Shown: in pieces, positions 53,881-63,074 of the stretch
Position numbering within the stretch: position 1 is the first letter of the stretch
How the letters are laid out: each line of letters opens with the position of its first letter
From: Microscillaceae bacterium
GTDB taxonomy: Bacteria > Bacteroidota > Bacteroidia > Cytophagales > Microscillaceae
Length of the DNA stretch: 64,000 nucleotides
Direction of reading: 5' to 3'
Assembly (NCBI GenBank): GCA_011390205.1
Contig: JAABSX010000005.1
Coordinates: forward strand, 62,001 to 126,000
Notes under the pieces: model-generated
The model's input: the letters and a program-made list of their open reading frames with translations, nothing else
What the model was told of the DNA's origin: nothing
The model's database searches: none
Translations under genes and position numbers: made by a program

Positions 53881-54699
53881 ATGCAAAAACTCCGAATACT
53901 GTATGTAGCCAGTGAAATCAAACCCTTTCTTAAACTCTCTAAAGTGGCTCAGTTGGTTCGCCGATTACCCCAGGCAATGCAGGAGAAAGGCATGGAAATC
54001 CGTATCCTTATCCCTCGCTTTGGTACTATTAATGAAAGAAAAAACCGCCTACACGAAGTAGTGAGGCTTTCGGGTATCAATATCTCAGTAGGAGATGAAG
54101 AACGCCCACTCGTGATTAAAGTGGCATCTATCCCCACTGCCAAGCTTCAAGTCTATTTTATAGACAATGAAGACCTCTTCCACCGCAAGGCAGTCTTCAA
54201 AGACAAAGAAGGGAAATTCTTTGAAGATAATGATGACCGTGCCATATTTTTTTGCAAAGGTGTGCTAGAAACCGTCAAAAAACTAGGCTGGCCACCAGAT
54301 GTAGTGCACTGCCACGACTGGATGAGCGCTTTGATTCCGATGTATCTAAAAACTGCCTACCTCAAAGAACCGACTTTCCAGAATACTAAATCCGTCTTCA
54401 CAGTCTATGACAATGAGTTTGAGCATCAGTTTGGAGATGATTTCTTTGATAAAGTAAGAATGACAGACATAGACCCTGAGAATATCCCTTCTCTTGCTTC
54501 TAAAGATTATGATGCTTTCATCAAAACAGGTCTTAAGTATGCCGATGCCGTTACGAAAGCAGAAGATACTTATTCAGAAAAAACCCAAAACTTATTATCT
54601 ATATCCGAAACCGAACGTGAAATTAGTACCATCCATGAAACTACTGAGTTTTCAGAACTTTATTACCAACTCTATAACGAACTGGCAAGTGTTGACTAG
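53881..54699 (+). CDS. Glycogen/starch-synthase N-domain-like protein, probably non-catalytic
   Basis: 272 residues, about half the usual glycogen synthase length. It matches the N-terminal Rossmann half of GT5: ILYVASEIKPFLK, IRILIPRFGTINE, LQVYFIDNEDLF, DVVHCHDWMSALIPMYLK. The ADP-glucose-contact motif KTGGL, which follows the PF of VAxExxPFAKTGGL in true synthases, is replaced by KLSKVAQL, and the C-terminal acceptor and nucleotide half is absent. Catalysis is therefore unlikely. This truncated protein lies between panC and the DUF4270 gene in many Bacteroidetes, so it is conserved and not a fragment. DUF4270 starts 7 bp later, and the two are probably translated together. Confidence 0.82.
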   Translation: MQKLRILYVASEIKPFLKLSKVAQLVRRLPQAMQEKGMEIRILIPRFGTINERKNRLHEVVRLSGINISVGDEERPLVIKVASIPTAKLQVYFIDNEDLFHRKAVFKDKEGKFFEDNDDRAIFFCKGVLETVKKLGWPPDVVHCHDWMSALIPMYLKTAYLKEPTFQNTKSVFTVYDNEFEHQFGDDFFDKVRMTDIDPENIPSLASKDYDAFIKTGLKYADAVTKAEDTYSEKTQNLLSISETEREISTIHETTEFSELYYQLYNELASVD

Positions 54700-54706
54700 A
54701 ATCCAT

Positions 54707-56026
54707 ATGCGTTTTATGTTGATTTTAATGGGGCTTTTAGGTGTATTTGCCTGTGAAGAGTCCAGAGAGATTGGCTTCGGGCTTATCCCTCGTGATGAGG
54801 TCGGTGTCTTTTTTACAGATACGCTCTCGATAGAGGCTTCCACTGTGCTGGGCTATGTCAATAGCACCAATACATCTACAATGCTTGCAGGAAGATACAA
54901 AGACACGCAGTTAGGAGACATCACCGCAAAGTCTTACTTTCAGTTGGTGGCAGATACACTGTCTTTACTAAAACTAACAGAGACAAGCACGCTGTCTTAT
55001 GATTCGCTGGTGCTCAATCTGAACTTTAATTACTTGTATGGAAATATAGCAGCTTCCCAGACTTTTAGCCTGCACGAGCTGACAGAAGACATACAAAATG
55101 AAGTGATTTACACCAATCAGAGTAGTGTGGCTTACAATCCTACGCCTGCTTATACTTTTACGGTAAAAGGTGAAGATTTACGAGCATCACCTGCTTATCG
55201 GATACGATTAAGTGATGTGCTAGGGCAGCAGCTATTCAATGCGGCCGAAAGTAACCAATCTCGGGCAGATTTCTTGAATAGCTTCAAAGGTTATGCCCTC
55301 GTATCACAAGCTACTGAGGGCGAGGATGTCTTCGTGGTGGGGCTAAATACGAGTGCGATTGCTTCTAGGATGAATCTACACTACAGCGAAATCTCAAGCA
55401 CAAGCACCACCAACCGTATTTTTGGTTTTTTCTTAAGCATAGGCAGAAGGTTTAATCAGGTAGTGAGTGATAGAAGTAGTACCCTCTTGGGAAATAGCTT
55501 AGGAAATACATATGATGAAGTAGGCATTACAGACACTGATAGCCTTTGCTTTGTGCAATCAGGTGTAGGTCTTCAGAGCAAAATCACTTTCCCATATTTG
55601 CAAAGCCTGAGCAGCCAAGGCAACATCGCCATTAACCGTGCAGAGCTTATTATCAAAGTAGCCCCTGGAAGTACCGAAGAGTTTGACGAGCCTCAGGGCT
55701 TGATTCTTTATGAATCTGATGAAAGCAACCAAGTACTCAAAACCAACGTCAATCAAACAGACTTTGATTTGATTGTGCAGCAAGAAGGACGTAACCCTTT
55801 TGGCTTTGAAGCACCTCTGGTGATTAGTTATAATGAACGCAGTGAAGAGTATAGGGCTGACATTACTACCTATTTGCAGCTTTTATATACAGGTGCGAAG
55901 AGCAATAAATCTCTCTTAATCTCACCTACTGAACTGAGTGCAAGGGTGAATCGTCTTATTCTAAATGCACAAAAAAGTAGCCCCTTTTCTATGAAATTAA
56001 GGGTCTTTTATTCTGTATTTAATTAA
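54707..56026 (+). CDS. DUF4270-type lipoprotein
   Basis: 439 residues from the ATG at 54707. The open frame extends 71 codons upstream, but that part overlaps the GT5-like gene in another frame. The N-terminus MRFMLILMGLLGVFACEESR is a lipoprotein signal with Cys after GVFA. The mature chain is beta-rich (LGYVNSTNTSTMLAGRYKD, SYDSLVLNLNFNYLYG, AELIIKVAPG) and ends in a FSMKLRVFYS strand. It fits the DUF4270 family, an outer-membrane-associated Bacteroidetes protein of unknown function. It sits 266 bp ahead of glmS. Confidence 0.8.
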   Translation: MRFMLILMGLLGVFACEESREIGFGLIPRDEVGVFFTDTLSIEASTVLGYVNSTNTSTMLAGRYKDTQLGDITAKSYFQLVADTLSLLKLTETSTLSYDSLVLNLNFNYLYGNIAASQTFSLHELTEDIQNEVIYTNQSSVAYNPTPAYTFTVKGEDLRASPAYRIRLSDVLGQQLFNAAESNQSRADFLNSFKGYALVSQATEGEDVFVVGLNTSAIASRMNLHYSEISSTSTTNRIFGFFLSIGRRFNQVVSDRSSTLLGNSLGNTYDEVGITDTDSLCFVQSGVGLQSKITFPYLQSLSSQGNIAINRAELIIKVAPGSTEEFDEPQGLILYESDESNQVLKTNVNQTDFDLIVQQEGRNPFGFEAPLVISYNERSEEYRADITTYLQLLYTGAKSNKSLLISPTELSARVNRLILNAQKSSPFSMKLRVFYSVFN

Positions 56027-56292
56027 TCAGCAGGGGCTACTCTTACAAGCCTCTTTGCTTGAAATAGGGTAATCTTTATGCTGTATTTAAAATTAGCAGT
56101 TGATAACTAGGTTGCTTGTATTTTGCCGAAATAGCTACAAAATGAGGTATGTCGAGAGAAGACAATCCGCCTAGTTATTCTTATTCAATATTCTGAAATG
56201 CCATCAATCTATCATTCGTTTTTAATCCTACAGCATCGGCAAAGTCAAAAACAAGGATTGTACATAACTTCTAATCTTTTAATATTTTTTTT

Positions 56293-58128
56293 ATGTGTGG
56301 AATTGTAGCTTATACAGGATACAGAAATGCTTATCCAGTTATCTTAAAAGGTCTAAAACGCTTAGAATATCGTGGATATGACAGTGCAGGAGTTGCCCTC
56401 CTCAATGGCTCTTTGCAAGTCTATAAAAAACAAGGTAAAGTAAATGACCTAGAAGAGAAACTTCATGAACTGGCACTGCACGGGCATACAGGCATAGGGC
56501 ACACACGCTGGGCTACACACGGAGAGCCCAATGATGTAAATGCACACCCTCATTTCTCTTCTAACAATACCATCGTGCTGATACACAATGGAATCATCGA
56601 GAATTATGCAGTCATCAAAGAAGATTTGCTCAATAAAGGCTATTCTTTTAGAAGCGAAACCGATTCGGAGGTGTTGGCTACATTCATAGAAGACATTTAT
56701 ACACATACCAAGACGAACCTAGAAGAGGCCACTCGACTTGCCTTGCAAAAGGTAGTAGGGGCTTATGCCATCGTAGTGATGGCAGTAGAAGAGCCTGGCA
56801 CACTGGTAGCCGCCCGAAAAGGCAGCCCTCTGGTCATCGGGATAGGTAAAGATGAGTATTTTGTGGCATCAGACGCAACCCCTATCATAGAATATACCAA
56901 TGAAGTGGTCTATCTGGATGACCACGAAATCGCTGTCATTAAAGATAAGACATTGAGTATTCGTAACTTGGACTCTATCTCCAAACGCCCCTACATTCAT
57001 AAACTTGACCTAGAGCTAGAAGCTATAGAAAAAGGGGGCTTTGAGCACTTTATGCTTAAAGAAATTTTTGAGCAGCCTAAATCTGTAGCAGACAGTATGC
57101 GTGGGCGAATCAAAGCAAGCACAGGTACGCTGCAGCTTGGGGGACTTACCGAGTATTTTAATAGGCTTTTGAGTGCTGACCGTATGGTTTTTGTGGCTTG
57201 TGGCACTTCATGGCATGCTGGCCTAGTAGCGGAGTATCTCTTCGAAGAGCTTGCCCGCATCCCTGTAGAAGTAGAATATGCCTCCGAATTTAGATACAGA
57301 AACCCCATCATCAGAGAGAATGATGTAGTCATAGCCATCTCCCAATCAGGTGAAACAGCCGATACATTGGCTGCCATAGAGCTTGCCAAATCAAAGGGAG
57401 CCATTATTTTTGGTATCTGTAACTCCGTAGGCTCTTCTATCCCTCGTGCTACACACGCAGGAGCCTACATCCACGCAGGCCCTGAGATAGGTGTAGCAAG
57501 TACCAAGGCTTTTACGGGGCAAATTACAGTGCTCACAATGATGGCACTGCTGATAGCTTACCGCAAAGGAACTATCTCAGAGAGAACATACCGCAAGATA
57601 CTCGTAGAGCTGGAGCTTATCCCTTCTAAAATAGCAGAAGCCCTCAAACTCAATGAGCAAATCAAATACATCGCTGATGAGTTTAAAGATGCTCGTAACT
57701 TCTTATACCTTGGGCGAGGCTATAACTTCCCTGTGGCGCTTGAGGGTGCATTAAAACTCAAAGAAATATCTTACATCCACGCAGAGGGCTACCCTGCTGC
57801 TGAGATGAAGCACGGCCCTATCGCTCTGATAGATGAGGAAATGCCCGTTGTGGTCATTGCTACTGATGACAGCAGCTACGAAAAAATCGTGTCTAACATC
57901 CAAGAAGTCAAAGCCCGAAAAGGGAAGGTAATCGCCATCGTAACGGAGGGGGATACGCTCATCAAAAAAATGGCTGATTTTGTCATTGAAATTCCTAAAA
58001 CCCATGAGGCATTGGTGCCTTTGATTTCTGTGATTCCTCTTCAGTTACTTTCTTACCATATTGCTGTATTGAGAGGCTGTAATGTAGATCAGCCCCGAAA
58101 CCTTGCCAAATCTGTAACAGTAGAATAA
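56293..58128 (+). CDS. glmS: Glutamine-fructose-6-phosphate aminotransferase (isomerizing)
   Basis: 611 residues. The N-terminal glutaminase begins MCGIVAYTGYRN with the catalytic Cys2 exposed after Met removal, plus YRGYDSAG and GHTRWATHGEPN. The two C-terminal SIS isomerase domains show VACGTSWHAGL, ISQSGETADTLAA, STKAFTGQ and EMKHGPIALID. It makes glucosamine-6-phosphate for peptidoglycan, lipid A and amino sugars. There is no glmS ribozyme motif in the 266 bp upstream, as expected outside Gram-positives. A strong terminator follows. Confidence 0.98.
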   Translation: MCGIVAYTGYRNAYPVILKGLKRLEYRGYDSAGVALLNGSLQVYKKQGKVNDLEEKLHELALHGHTGIGHTRWATHGEPNDVNAHPHFSSNNTIVLIHNGIIENYAVIKEDLLNKGYSFRSETDSEVLATFIEDIYTHTKTNLEEATRLALQKVVGAYAIVVMAVEEPGTLVAARKGSPLVIGIGKDEYFVASDATPIIEYTNEVVYLDDHEIAVIKDKTLSIRNLDSISKRPYIHKLDLELEAIEKGGFEHFMLKEIFEQPKSVADSMRGRIKASTGTLQLGGLTEYFNRLLSADRMVFVACGTSWHAGLVAEYLFEELARIPVEVEYASEFRYRNPIIRENDVVIAISQSGETADTLAAIELAKSKGAIIFGICNSVGSSIPRATHAGAYIHAGPEIGVASTKAFTGQITVLTMMALLIAYRKGTISERTYRKILVELELIPSKIAEALKLNEQIKYIADEFKDARNFLYLGRGYNFPVALEGALKLKEISYIHAEGYPAAEMKHGPIALIDEEMPVVVIATDDSSYEKIVSNIQEVKARKGKVIAIVTEGDTLIKKMADFVIEIPKTHEALVPLISVIPLQLLSYHIAVLRGCNVDQPRNLAKSVTVE

Positions 58129-58150
58129 ATATAAATAGCCACAAATTTAA

Positions 58151-58188
58151 AAAAAACACCATGAATGCATCATTCAGGGTGTTTTTTT
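58151..58188 (+). terminator. Intrinsic terminator of glmS
   Basis: AACACC and TGAAT pair with ATTCA and GGTGTT around the loop GCATC (one mismatch) and are followed by seven T. It lies 22 bp after the stop codon. Confidence 0.9.
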
Positions 58189-58488
58189 AGCTTGTATGGA
58201 TAGCCTTTTGCTCTATTTTGTCATGCCCTAGGCATCTGCTTTGCTGCGTAGCCCTTTCGGTACACCTTCAGATTCCTACGGAATGGTAAGGACTGTTTTG
58301 TCATGTCGAAGGCTCATTCTGGTCAGAACGTCTTGCTGCACAACGCCAACGGGAGACCTCCTCCCATCTCAATTATATTTTGATAAATAACCTTTTTGTT
58401 ATCTATCTTCACGGCACACCTTAGACCAGTAGGCGCCTTTAATCAGTGAGGGTAGTCTCGCTGCACTTAGACTACGCACAACTAGGGG
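58189..58488. other. Gene-free region with REP-like inverted repeats
   Basis: 300 bp with visibly higher GC than its surroundings and no open frame of note. It contains several short hairpins: ATTCC-TAC-GGAAT near 58271, GGGAG/CTCCC near 58350, TAGTCT/AGACTA near 58452 and AACTA/TAGTT near 58480, plus two copies of TTTTGTCATG. The style is that of dispersed intergenic REP-like elements in Bacteroidetes. Confidence 0.6.
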
Positions 58489-58683
58489 TTAGTTATCTTC
58501 TTTACATTGACAACCTTGTTGATTTATATTGGCATGATTATAATCCCCAATAAGAACGATTTCACAATTAGTATTACTTTCTAGTTTAGCCAGTATTTTT
58601 TTGCGTTCATCAGAGCTCAACTCTTCTTCGGCTAACCAAAATTTATCCGTTGGATTATTGAATTCAAAAACACCCCCATTCAT
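58489..58683 (-). CDS. Small hypothetical protein
   Basis: 64 residues from the ATG at 58683 (MNGGVFEFNNPTDKFWLAEE). It is acidic and polar, with a hydrophobic strand EIVLIGDYNHANINQ and two Cys near the end (GCQCKEDN). Composition looks coding, but it could also be the remnant of a longer gene, since the surrounding 300 bp is repeat-rich. I do not recognise a family. It lies just downstream of the second TPR-CHAT gene's terminator. Confidence 0.4.
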   Translation of the reverse strand: MNGGVFEFNNPTDKFWLAEEELSSDERKKILAKLESNTNCEIVLIGDYNHANINQQGCQCKEDN

Positions 58684-58735
58684 TTCATATGCAATGCAAG
58701 AGTTTTTCTTAGATTATTTTATTGACTTTTAAAGT

Positions 58736-58777
58736 AAAAATATAGGTAGAATCTAACAAAGTATTCTACCTATATTT
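58736..58777 (-). terminator. Intrinsic terminator of the second TPR-CHAT gene
   Basis: A perfect 15 bp stem (AAATATAGGTAGAAT) with a 10-base loop ends in a T tract on the minus strand. It starts 9 bp after the stop codon at 58786. Confidence 0.9.
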
Positions 58778-58785
58778 CATTTTTG

Positions 58786-61689
58786 TTACCTGCCTACCAT
58801 CACGAAAGCCCCCCAATAATACGGATTTTTAAATTTACTCTTTAGTGAGGTCTGTGCTTCTTTAAAAGACAAAGCCTTATTGCCTGTACGCACATAATTT
58901 TGATAAAAAAGTGTCATTAGTTCTTTGGTAGCTTCATCACTGACTGTCCAGAGGCTCATAATGACGAGGTCTGCACCTGCTATTTGCAAGGCTCTCTGTA
59001 GCCCATAGACTCCTTCACCCGCTTTGACATCCCCTAGTCCAGTTTCACAGGCACTCATCACCACTGTCGTGTTCGTGAGCTCAAGGCTTGATGCTTCATA
59101 AGCAGTCAGAATCCCGTTGTCTTCATTTTGGAGCTGTCTGTTATCCCTGCCCTTTATGCCTTGCTCTGCATTGGCTAAGAAGATACCACTTCTGAGCAGT
59201 GGGTTTTGTCTTGCTTTTTCTATTTCTATTCCAAATATCTTTTGATTGCCTGTATTGATGGGGTCATCCATAAAATATCCGTGGGTAGCCACGTGGAGAA
59301 TACTTGGATTTTTTACCTTTTTGAGGGCTGTTTCGGAGGCTTGTTGGTTGGTAAGCATTACAGACTGATGCCCTGATTTTTGAAGAATCTGTGCGATATT
59401 TTGCACTTCTGCTTTTGTGCCTGGCAGGGGCGTTACTGTGCCTTGGCTGCCATAGTCAGGAAAGCCAATAAGGATGGCATCTTGTTTTTCTTTGTTTGTT
59501 TTGCTGGTGTTGGGTCTCTGAAAGATGTCTTTGGTATTGGTCAGAAAAATAAAAGATTTTTCATCTATGAGGTATTTTCCATCAGGTTTTTGGAGGGTTT
59601 GGAGGCTAATCTGATGATAGACGCCATCTAATGACACAAAAAGCTTGGATTTATTGGCTATTTTGCTTTCTATGGGCTGCCAAAACTGTGCATAGCTGTA
59701 TTTATCTTCTTTTTGGGCTTTGATGCTATTTCGGTAATATTTGTAATATTTTAGGTCAAGCTCATTGCCATTTTTGAGAAGTACGAGCTGTGGCGTTTGT
59801 GGGTGTGCCTTGTCTGCGATTAAGAAAGCATAGTGCGTTTCGTCTGTAAATCTTCCCTCGAAATGTCTAAAACTAATGATGTCTATACTGGCTTCACCAT
59901 CTTTGAGATGTTTAGCAATATCTTCGTAAGTCTTGACAGGCTCAAAGAGTGTGGGTACACTTTGGGAGATATTTTTCTCGAGGGCATTGTTGGCATTTTC
60001 TAGAGAGTCAAGGTTAATCCCCTCATTTTGTAGTTCTTCTTTAGAGTATGTATAATATTTGACGAGTTGTTCTTTTTGCTGAATCCATTGTTGATATTCT
60101 TTGATAAGCTGTTCATTCTTGCTTTGTAAGATACTTTGTTTGATTTTGCTGGTAGTGCTGAGCAAAATCGCCTTTGTGCTCAGGTGGGCTTGGTACATTT
60201 CCTGCAAGAGGCTTGGGTCTTCTGCCCCAAAATCAGTAGCAAAAGAGTAAAACCTTGTAAAAGTGGGGCGTAGTTTATTCCAATATTTTTCTTTTTCTAC
60301 CTCGCTCATTGCTGGGAAATAAGCACGTATAAAATCTTGATTGCCTTTGATTACCTTTTTATAATACTGAGCGGCTTGGTTGGTTTTTCCCATTTGCCAG
60401 TAGAGGATGGCTAGATTTTCTTGGGCTTGGTTGTAATCAGGGTGATTCTCTCCTAGGGTATTGAGTCTAATTTCTAAGGCTTGTTTGAGGAGTATTTCGG
60501 CTTCACTATTTTTCCCTTTGCTTCGGTAAAAGTTTCCTAGATTGCTGGCTGTATTGGCGTAGGCAGGGTGCGTATTCCCAAATCTTTTTTCATAGATTCG
60601 GAGTGCTTCTTGGAGCAGGCTTTCTACCTCTGTATCTTTTTGCATTTCTAAATAAAGGCTTGCCTGTAGGTTGAGCAGGTGCGCCAAATCAGGGTGATTC
60701 CGTCCGCCCAATCTTTTTTCTTTGAGTACAAGTGCATCTTGAAAGATGGCATTGGCGGCATCGTATTTTTTTTGGTCTTGGTAGAGCAGTGCCAAATTTA
60801 AGAGCATTCTTTGGTAATTATTAGAAGATTCTTTGAGTGTGCCTTTGGCTATCTCAAGGGCTTCTTTGAGCAAGTTTTCTGCCTGCTCATATCGTCCTAT
60901 CATCTGAAAAAGCATTCCTTTGTTATTAAGTACGATGGCGTAAGTAATGCTTTTTTTACCTTCTGTGGCTGCTGTTATTTGGAGGGCTTCTTCAAAATAC
61001 TGCTCTGCTTCGGTATATTTCCCTGTATTTTTGTAAGTCATTGCCAAGTTATTGAGGGCAGTGGCATAGCCTGTGTTTTGTGTGCCTTGATTGTCTTTTC
61101 TGACATTGAGTGCAGACTGATTGGCATTGAGGGCATCTTCATAGCGGGCTGTAGTAAGGTAAAGCAGCCCAAGATTGGCAATTACCTTTGGGTAGAAAAT
61201 GGTCTGCTGGGCATTGGCTTCCTCAAATTTTGCCTTTGCGAGTATAAAAAAATATTCAGCCCTTTTAAAACGATAGTTGGCGTAAGAAAACTGCCCAAGT
61301 TCATTGTAATCTTTTCCTAGCTTGAGAGCGTCTTGGCTTTGGTCTTCCGTAAGCCCCATGAGGTCAGTTACTCTGACGAGGTTTTTTTTATACTTTTCTG
61401 CCCTTTCTTGGTGTTCGTAGAGTCCAGAGTTATCACTCAGGGCTATGGCAAAGCTGAAGTTAGTGCTATCATACGCATTGCGCATTTCTTCAAACTGCTG
61501 GCTGATTAAATCTTGCCCTGCTTCTTTGATGTCTTCCTCTATTTGTTGTTTCTTTTCTTTTGTCTTTTCTTTTACCTTGTCTTTAAGCTTGCCTAAGACA
61601 CCTCCTTGTGCAGAAGCTGTGTGTAGAGAGAAAAACAAAAGCCCTATACCAAATAAGCCTGTGATAAAAAGTTGCGTAAGTGTTTTCAT
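58786..61689 (-). CDS. Exported TPR-CHAT protein, second paralogue
   Basis: 967 residues. A signal peptide (MKTLTQLFITGLFGIGLLFFSLHTASAQ) precedes a basic Lys-rich stretch (GKLKDKVKEKTKEKK) and about ten TPR units of the kinesin-light-chain-like spacing (for example TALNNLAMTYKNTGKYTEAE, VLNNKGMLFQMIGRYEQAE and NLGNFYRSKGKNSEAEILLK). The C-terminal CHAT domain keeps the dyad: His near 803 in LHVATHGYF and Cys near 881 in VVMSACETGLG. It aligns along the linker and CHAT parts with the 1,406-residue protein at 22539-26759, so the two are paralogues with different TPR lengths. It is divergent from the single-domain response regulator with 232 bp between. Confidence 0.88.
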   Translation of the reverse strand: MKTLTQLFITGLFGIGLLFFSLHTASAQGGVLGKLKDKVKEKTKEKKQQIEEDIKEAGQDLISQQFEEMRNAYDSTNFSFAIALSDNSGLYEHQERAEKYKKNLVRVTDLMGLTEDQSQDALKLGKDYNELGQFSYANYRFKRAEYFFILAKAKFEEANAQQTIFYPKVIANLGLLYLTTARYEDALNANQSALNVRKDNQGTQNTGYATALNNLAMTYKNTGKYTEAEQYFEEALQITAATEGKKSITYAIVLNNKGMLFQMIGRYEQAENLLKEALEIAKGTLKESSNNYQRMLLNLALLYQDQKKYDAANAIFQDALVLKEKRLGGRNHPDLAHLLNLQASLYLEMQKDTEVESLLQEALRIYEKRFGNTHPAYANTASNLGNFYRSKGKNSEAEILLKQALEIRLNTLGENHPDYNQAQENLAILYWQMGKTNQAAQYYKKVIKGNQDFIRAYFPAMSEVEKEKYWNKLRPTFTRFYSFATDFGAEDPSLLQEMYQAHLSTKAILLSTTSKIKQSILQSKNEQLIKEYQQWIQQKEQLVKYYTYSKEELQNEGINLDSLENANNALEKNISQSVPTLFEPVKTYEDIAKHLKDGEASIDIISFRHFEGRFTDETHYAFLIADKAHPQTPQLVLLKNGNELDLKYYKYYRNSIKAQKEDKYSYAQFWQPIESKIANKSKLFVSLDGVYHQISLQTLQKPDGKYLIDEKSFIFLTNTKDIFQRPNTSKTNKEKQDAILIGFPDYGSQGTVTPLPGTKAEVQNIAQILQKSGHQSVMLTNQQASETALKKVKNPSILHVATHGYFMDDPINTGNQKIFGIEIEKARQNPLLRSGIFLANAEQGIKGRDNRQLQNEDNGILTAYEASSLELTNTTVVMSACETGLGDVKAGEGVYGLQRALQIAGADLVIMSLWTVSDEATKELMTLFYQNYVRTGNKALSFKEAQTSLKSKFKNPYYWGAFVMVGR

Positions 61690-61833
61690 AGAGATAAATA
61701 TAATTTAAAGGGATGTGTAATAAATACGAATATTTTATAGTTTTATTCCAAATAAACTTACATTCTTGCTTATGTTTGCTATCAAGAAAGACCAATATTT
61801 TTAGGCAAGTATTTTTTTTTAGAATAAAAATGA

Positions 61834-61841
61834 TACCTTTG
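61834..61841 (+). promoter_or_regulatory. -7 box upstream of the single-domain response regulator
   Basis: TACCTTTG matches TAnnTTTG and lies 80 bp before the ATG, leaving a moderately long A-rich leader. A T-run upstream could serve as the -33 element. Confidence 0.45.
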
Positions 61842-61921
61842 TAAGTAGTACCAAGTTTGGGTTTTTTTGAACAGCAAAAAAAATTTAAACTTTAATCCTT
61901 GAATCAAACAAAAACATAACG

Positions 61922-62329
61922 ATGTCTGCAAAAACAGTTGATTTGGTTTTATTAGTAGATGACAATGATACGGATAACTTTATCAGTAAAAGAATTGTCG
62001 AGATTACTAAATTCGCCAAAAGAGTAGAAATTCGTAGCTCAGGAAAAAGTGCCCTAGAATACCTCGAAGAAGTACAACACACGCCCGAAAATCTACCTGA
62101 AATCATATTTTTGGATATAAATATGCCCATAGTAGATGGTTTTGTATTTTTATTTGAATTTGAAGCATTTCCTGATGCCATCCGCAAAAAATGCAAAGTA
62201 GTGATTCTATCCAGCTCTAACAATAAAAGAGACATCGCGAAGATTGTCGATAATGAGTACGTGATTAAGTTTATCACCAAGCCCCTCACCGAGCGAGCAT
62301 TGAAAGAAATACAAGATTTACTCATCTGA
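61922..62329 (+). CDS. Single-domain response regulator
   Basis: A 135-residue stand-alone receiver. The acidic pair is in LLVDDNDTDN, the phospho-acceptor is D65 in IIFLDINMPIVDG, the switch Ser is in VVILSSSNNK and the Lys is in FITKPLTE. No output domain follows, as in CheY or Spo0F. The NxxD after the acidic pair (DNDTDNF) is typical of Bacteroidetes single-domain regulators. It is divergent from the second TPR-CHAT gene. No histidine kinase is adjacent, so the partner is unknown. Confidence 0.92.
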   Translation: MSAKTVDLVLLVDDNDTDNFISKRIVEITKFAKRVEIRSSGKSALEYLEEVQHTPENLPEIIFLDINMPIVDGFVFLFEFEAFPDAIRKKCKVVILSSSNNKRDIAKIVDNEYVIKFITKPLTERALKEIQDLLI

Positions 62330-62483
62330 TAACTTCTAAACAAGCCGTAAACTACCTAGGTTTGATTTAAAATAACTGGATAGTTTTACGGCTCATTTTA
62401 TTTATCAAAAACTAGCTTTCACAAAATATATATAATAACTGTCAATATTTCCAAATGGGTATGTTTTAAGCCTAACCTCGTAC

Positions 62484-63062
62484 ATGCCACACCTTATCCA
62501 AAAAACAATCGCCCTTGTGCTTCTCGTTCTACTAAGCCCTTTGCTATTGCTTGCCTTGATAATTATCACTTCTATTACGCTCAAAAATCCCTTCTTCAGA
62601 CAGTCCAGAATAGGTCTAAATGAAAAAAAATTCACGCTATACAAACTCAAAACCATGCAGCAAATCTATGATAAAAATGGATTCTTAGTGCCTGATAATC
62701 AAAGATTTACATTTTTTGGGATTTTTTTGCGTAAAACCTCAATAGACGAATTGCCGCAACTATGGCACGTGCTGACAGGAGAGATGAACTTGGTGGGGCC
62801 ACGCCCACTTCTGCCCGAGTATCTCCCGTTATACAATGAAAAACAACGCAGAAGACACCATGTCAGGCCAGGCATTACGGGTTGGGCACAGATAAACGGA
62901 CGCAATAGGCTGCCTTGGAAAGCACGTCTGGAGATGGATACTTGGTATGTACAAAACCGCACTTGGCAGCTTGATTTACAAATACTGTGGCTGACTGCCC
63001 TCAAAGTATTCCACAAAAATGATGGAGAAATACTGAGCGAAAAATTTAATGGAAATACATAA
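62484..63062 (+). CDS. Phosphosugar transferase to undecaprenyl phosphate (PglC-like)
   Basis: 192 residues, a minimal monotopic phosphoglycosyltransferase. The N-terminal re-entrant helix has the Ser-Pro break (VLLSPLLLLAL). The core shows FFRQSRIGLNEKKFTLYKLKTM, the catalytic Asp-Glu in TSIDELPQLWHVLTGEMNLV and GPRPLLPEY, and the C-terminal HVRPGITGWAQINGRN. It transfers a phosphosugar from UDP-sugar to the lipid carrier, starting glycan assembly. The next two genes are PglD- and PglE-like, so UDP-diacetylbacillosamine is a reasonable guess for the sugar donor. No glycosyltransferase lies upstream. Confidence 0.93.
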   Translation: MPHLIQKTIALVLLVLLSPLLLLALIIITSITLKNPFFRQSRIGLNEKKFTLYKLKTMQQIYDKNGFLVPDNQRFTFFGIFLRKTSIDELPQLWHVLTGEMNLVGPRPLLPEYLPLYNEKQRRRHHVRPGITGWAQINGRNRLPWKARLEMDTWYVQNRTWQLDLQILWLTALKVFHKNDGEILSEKFNGNT

Positions 63063-63074
63063 ATAAAAAATACG

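Noticed and set aside
56027-56292. Possible glmS ribozyme or other riboswitch upstream of glmS
   Set aside because: No conserved ribozyme core is visible, and this class is confined mainly to Gram-positive bacteria.
60811-61320. 169-codon frame antisense to the second TPR-CHAT gene
   Set aside because: It is the shadow of TPR codons; the minus-strand protein has a signal peptide and clear repeats.
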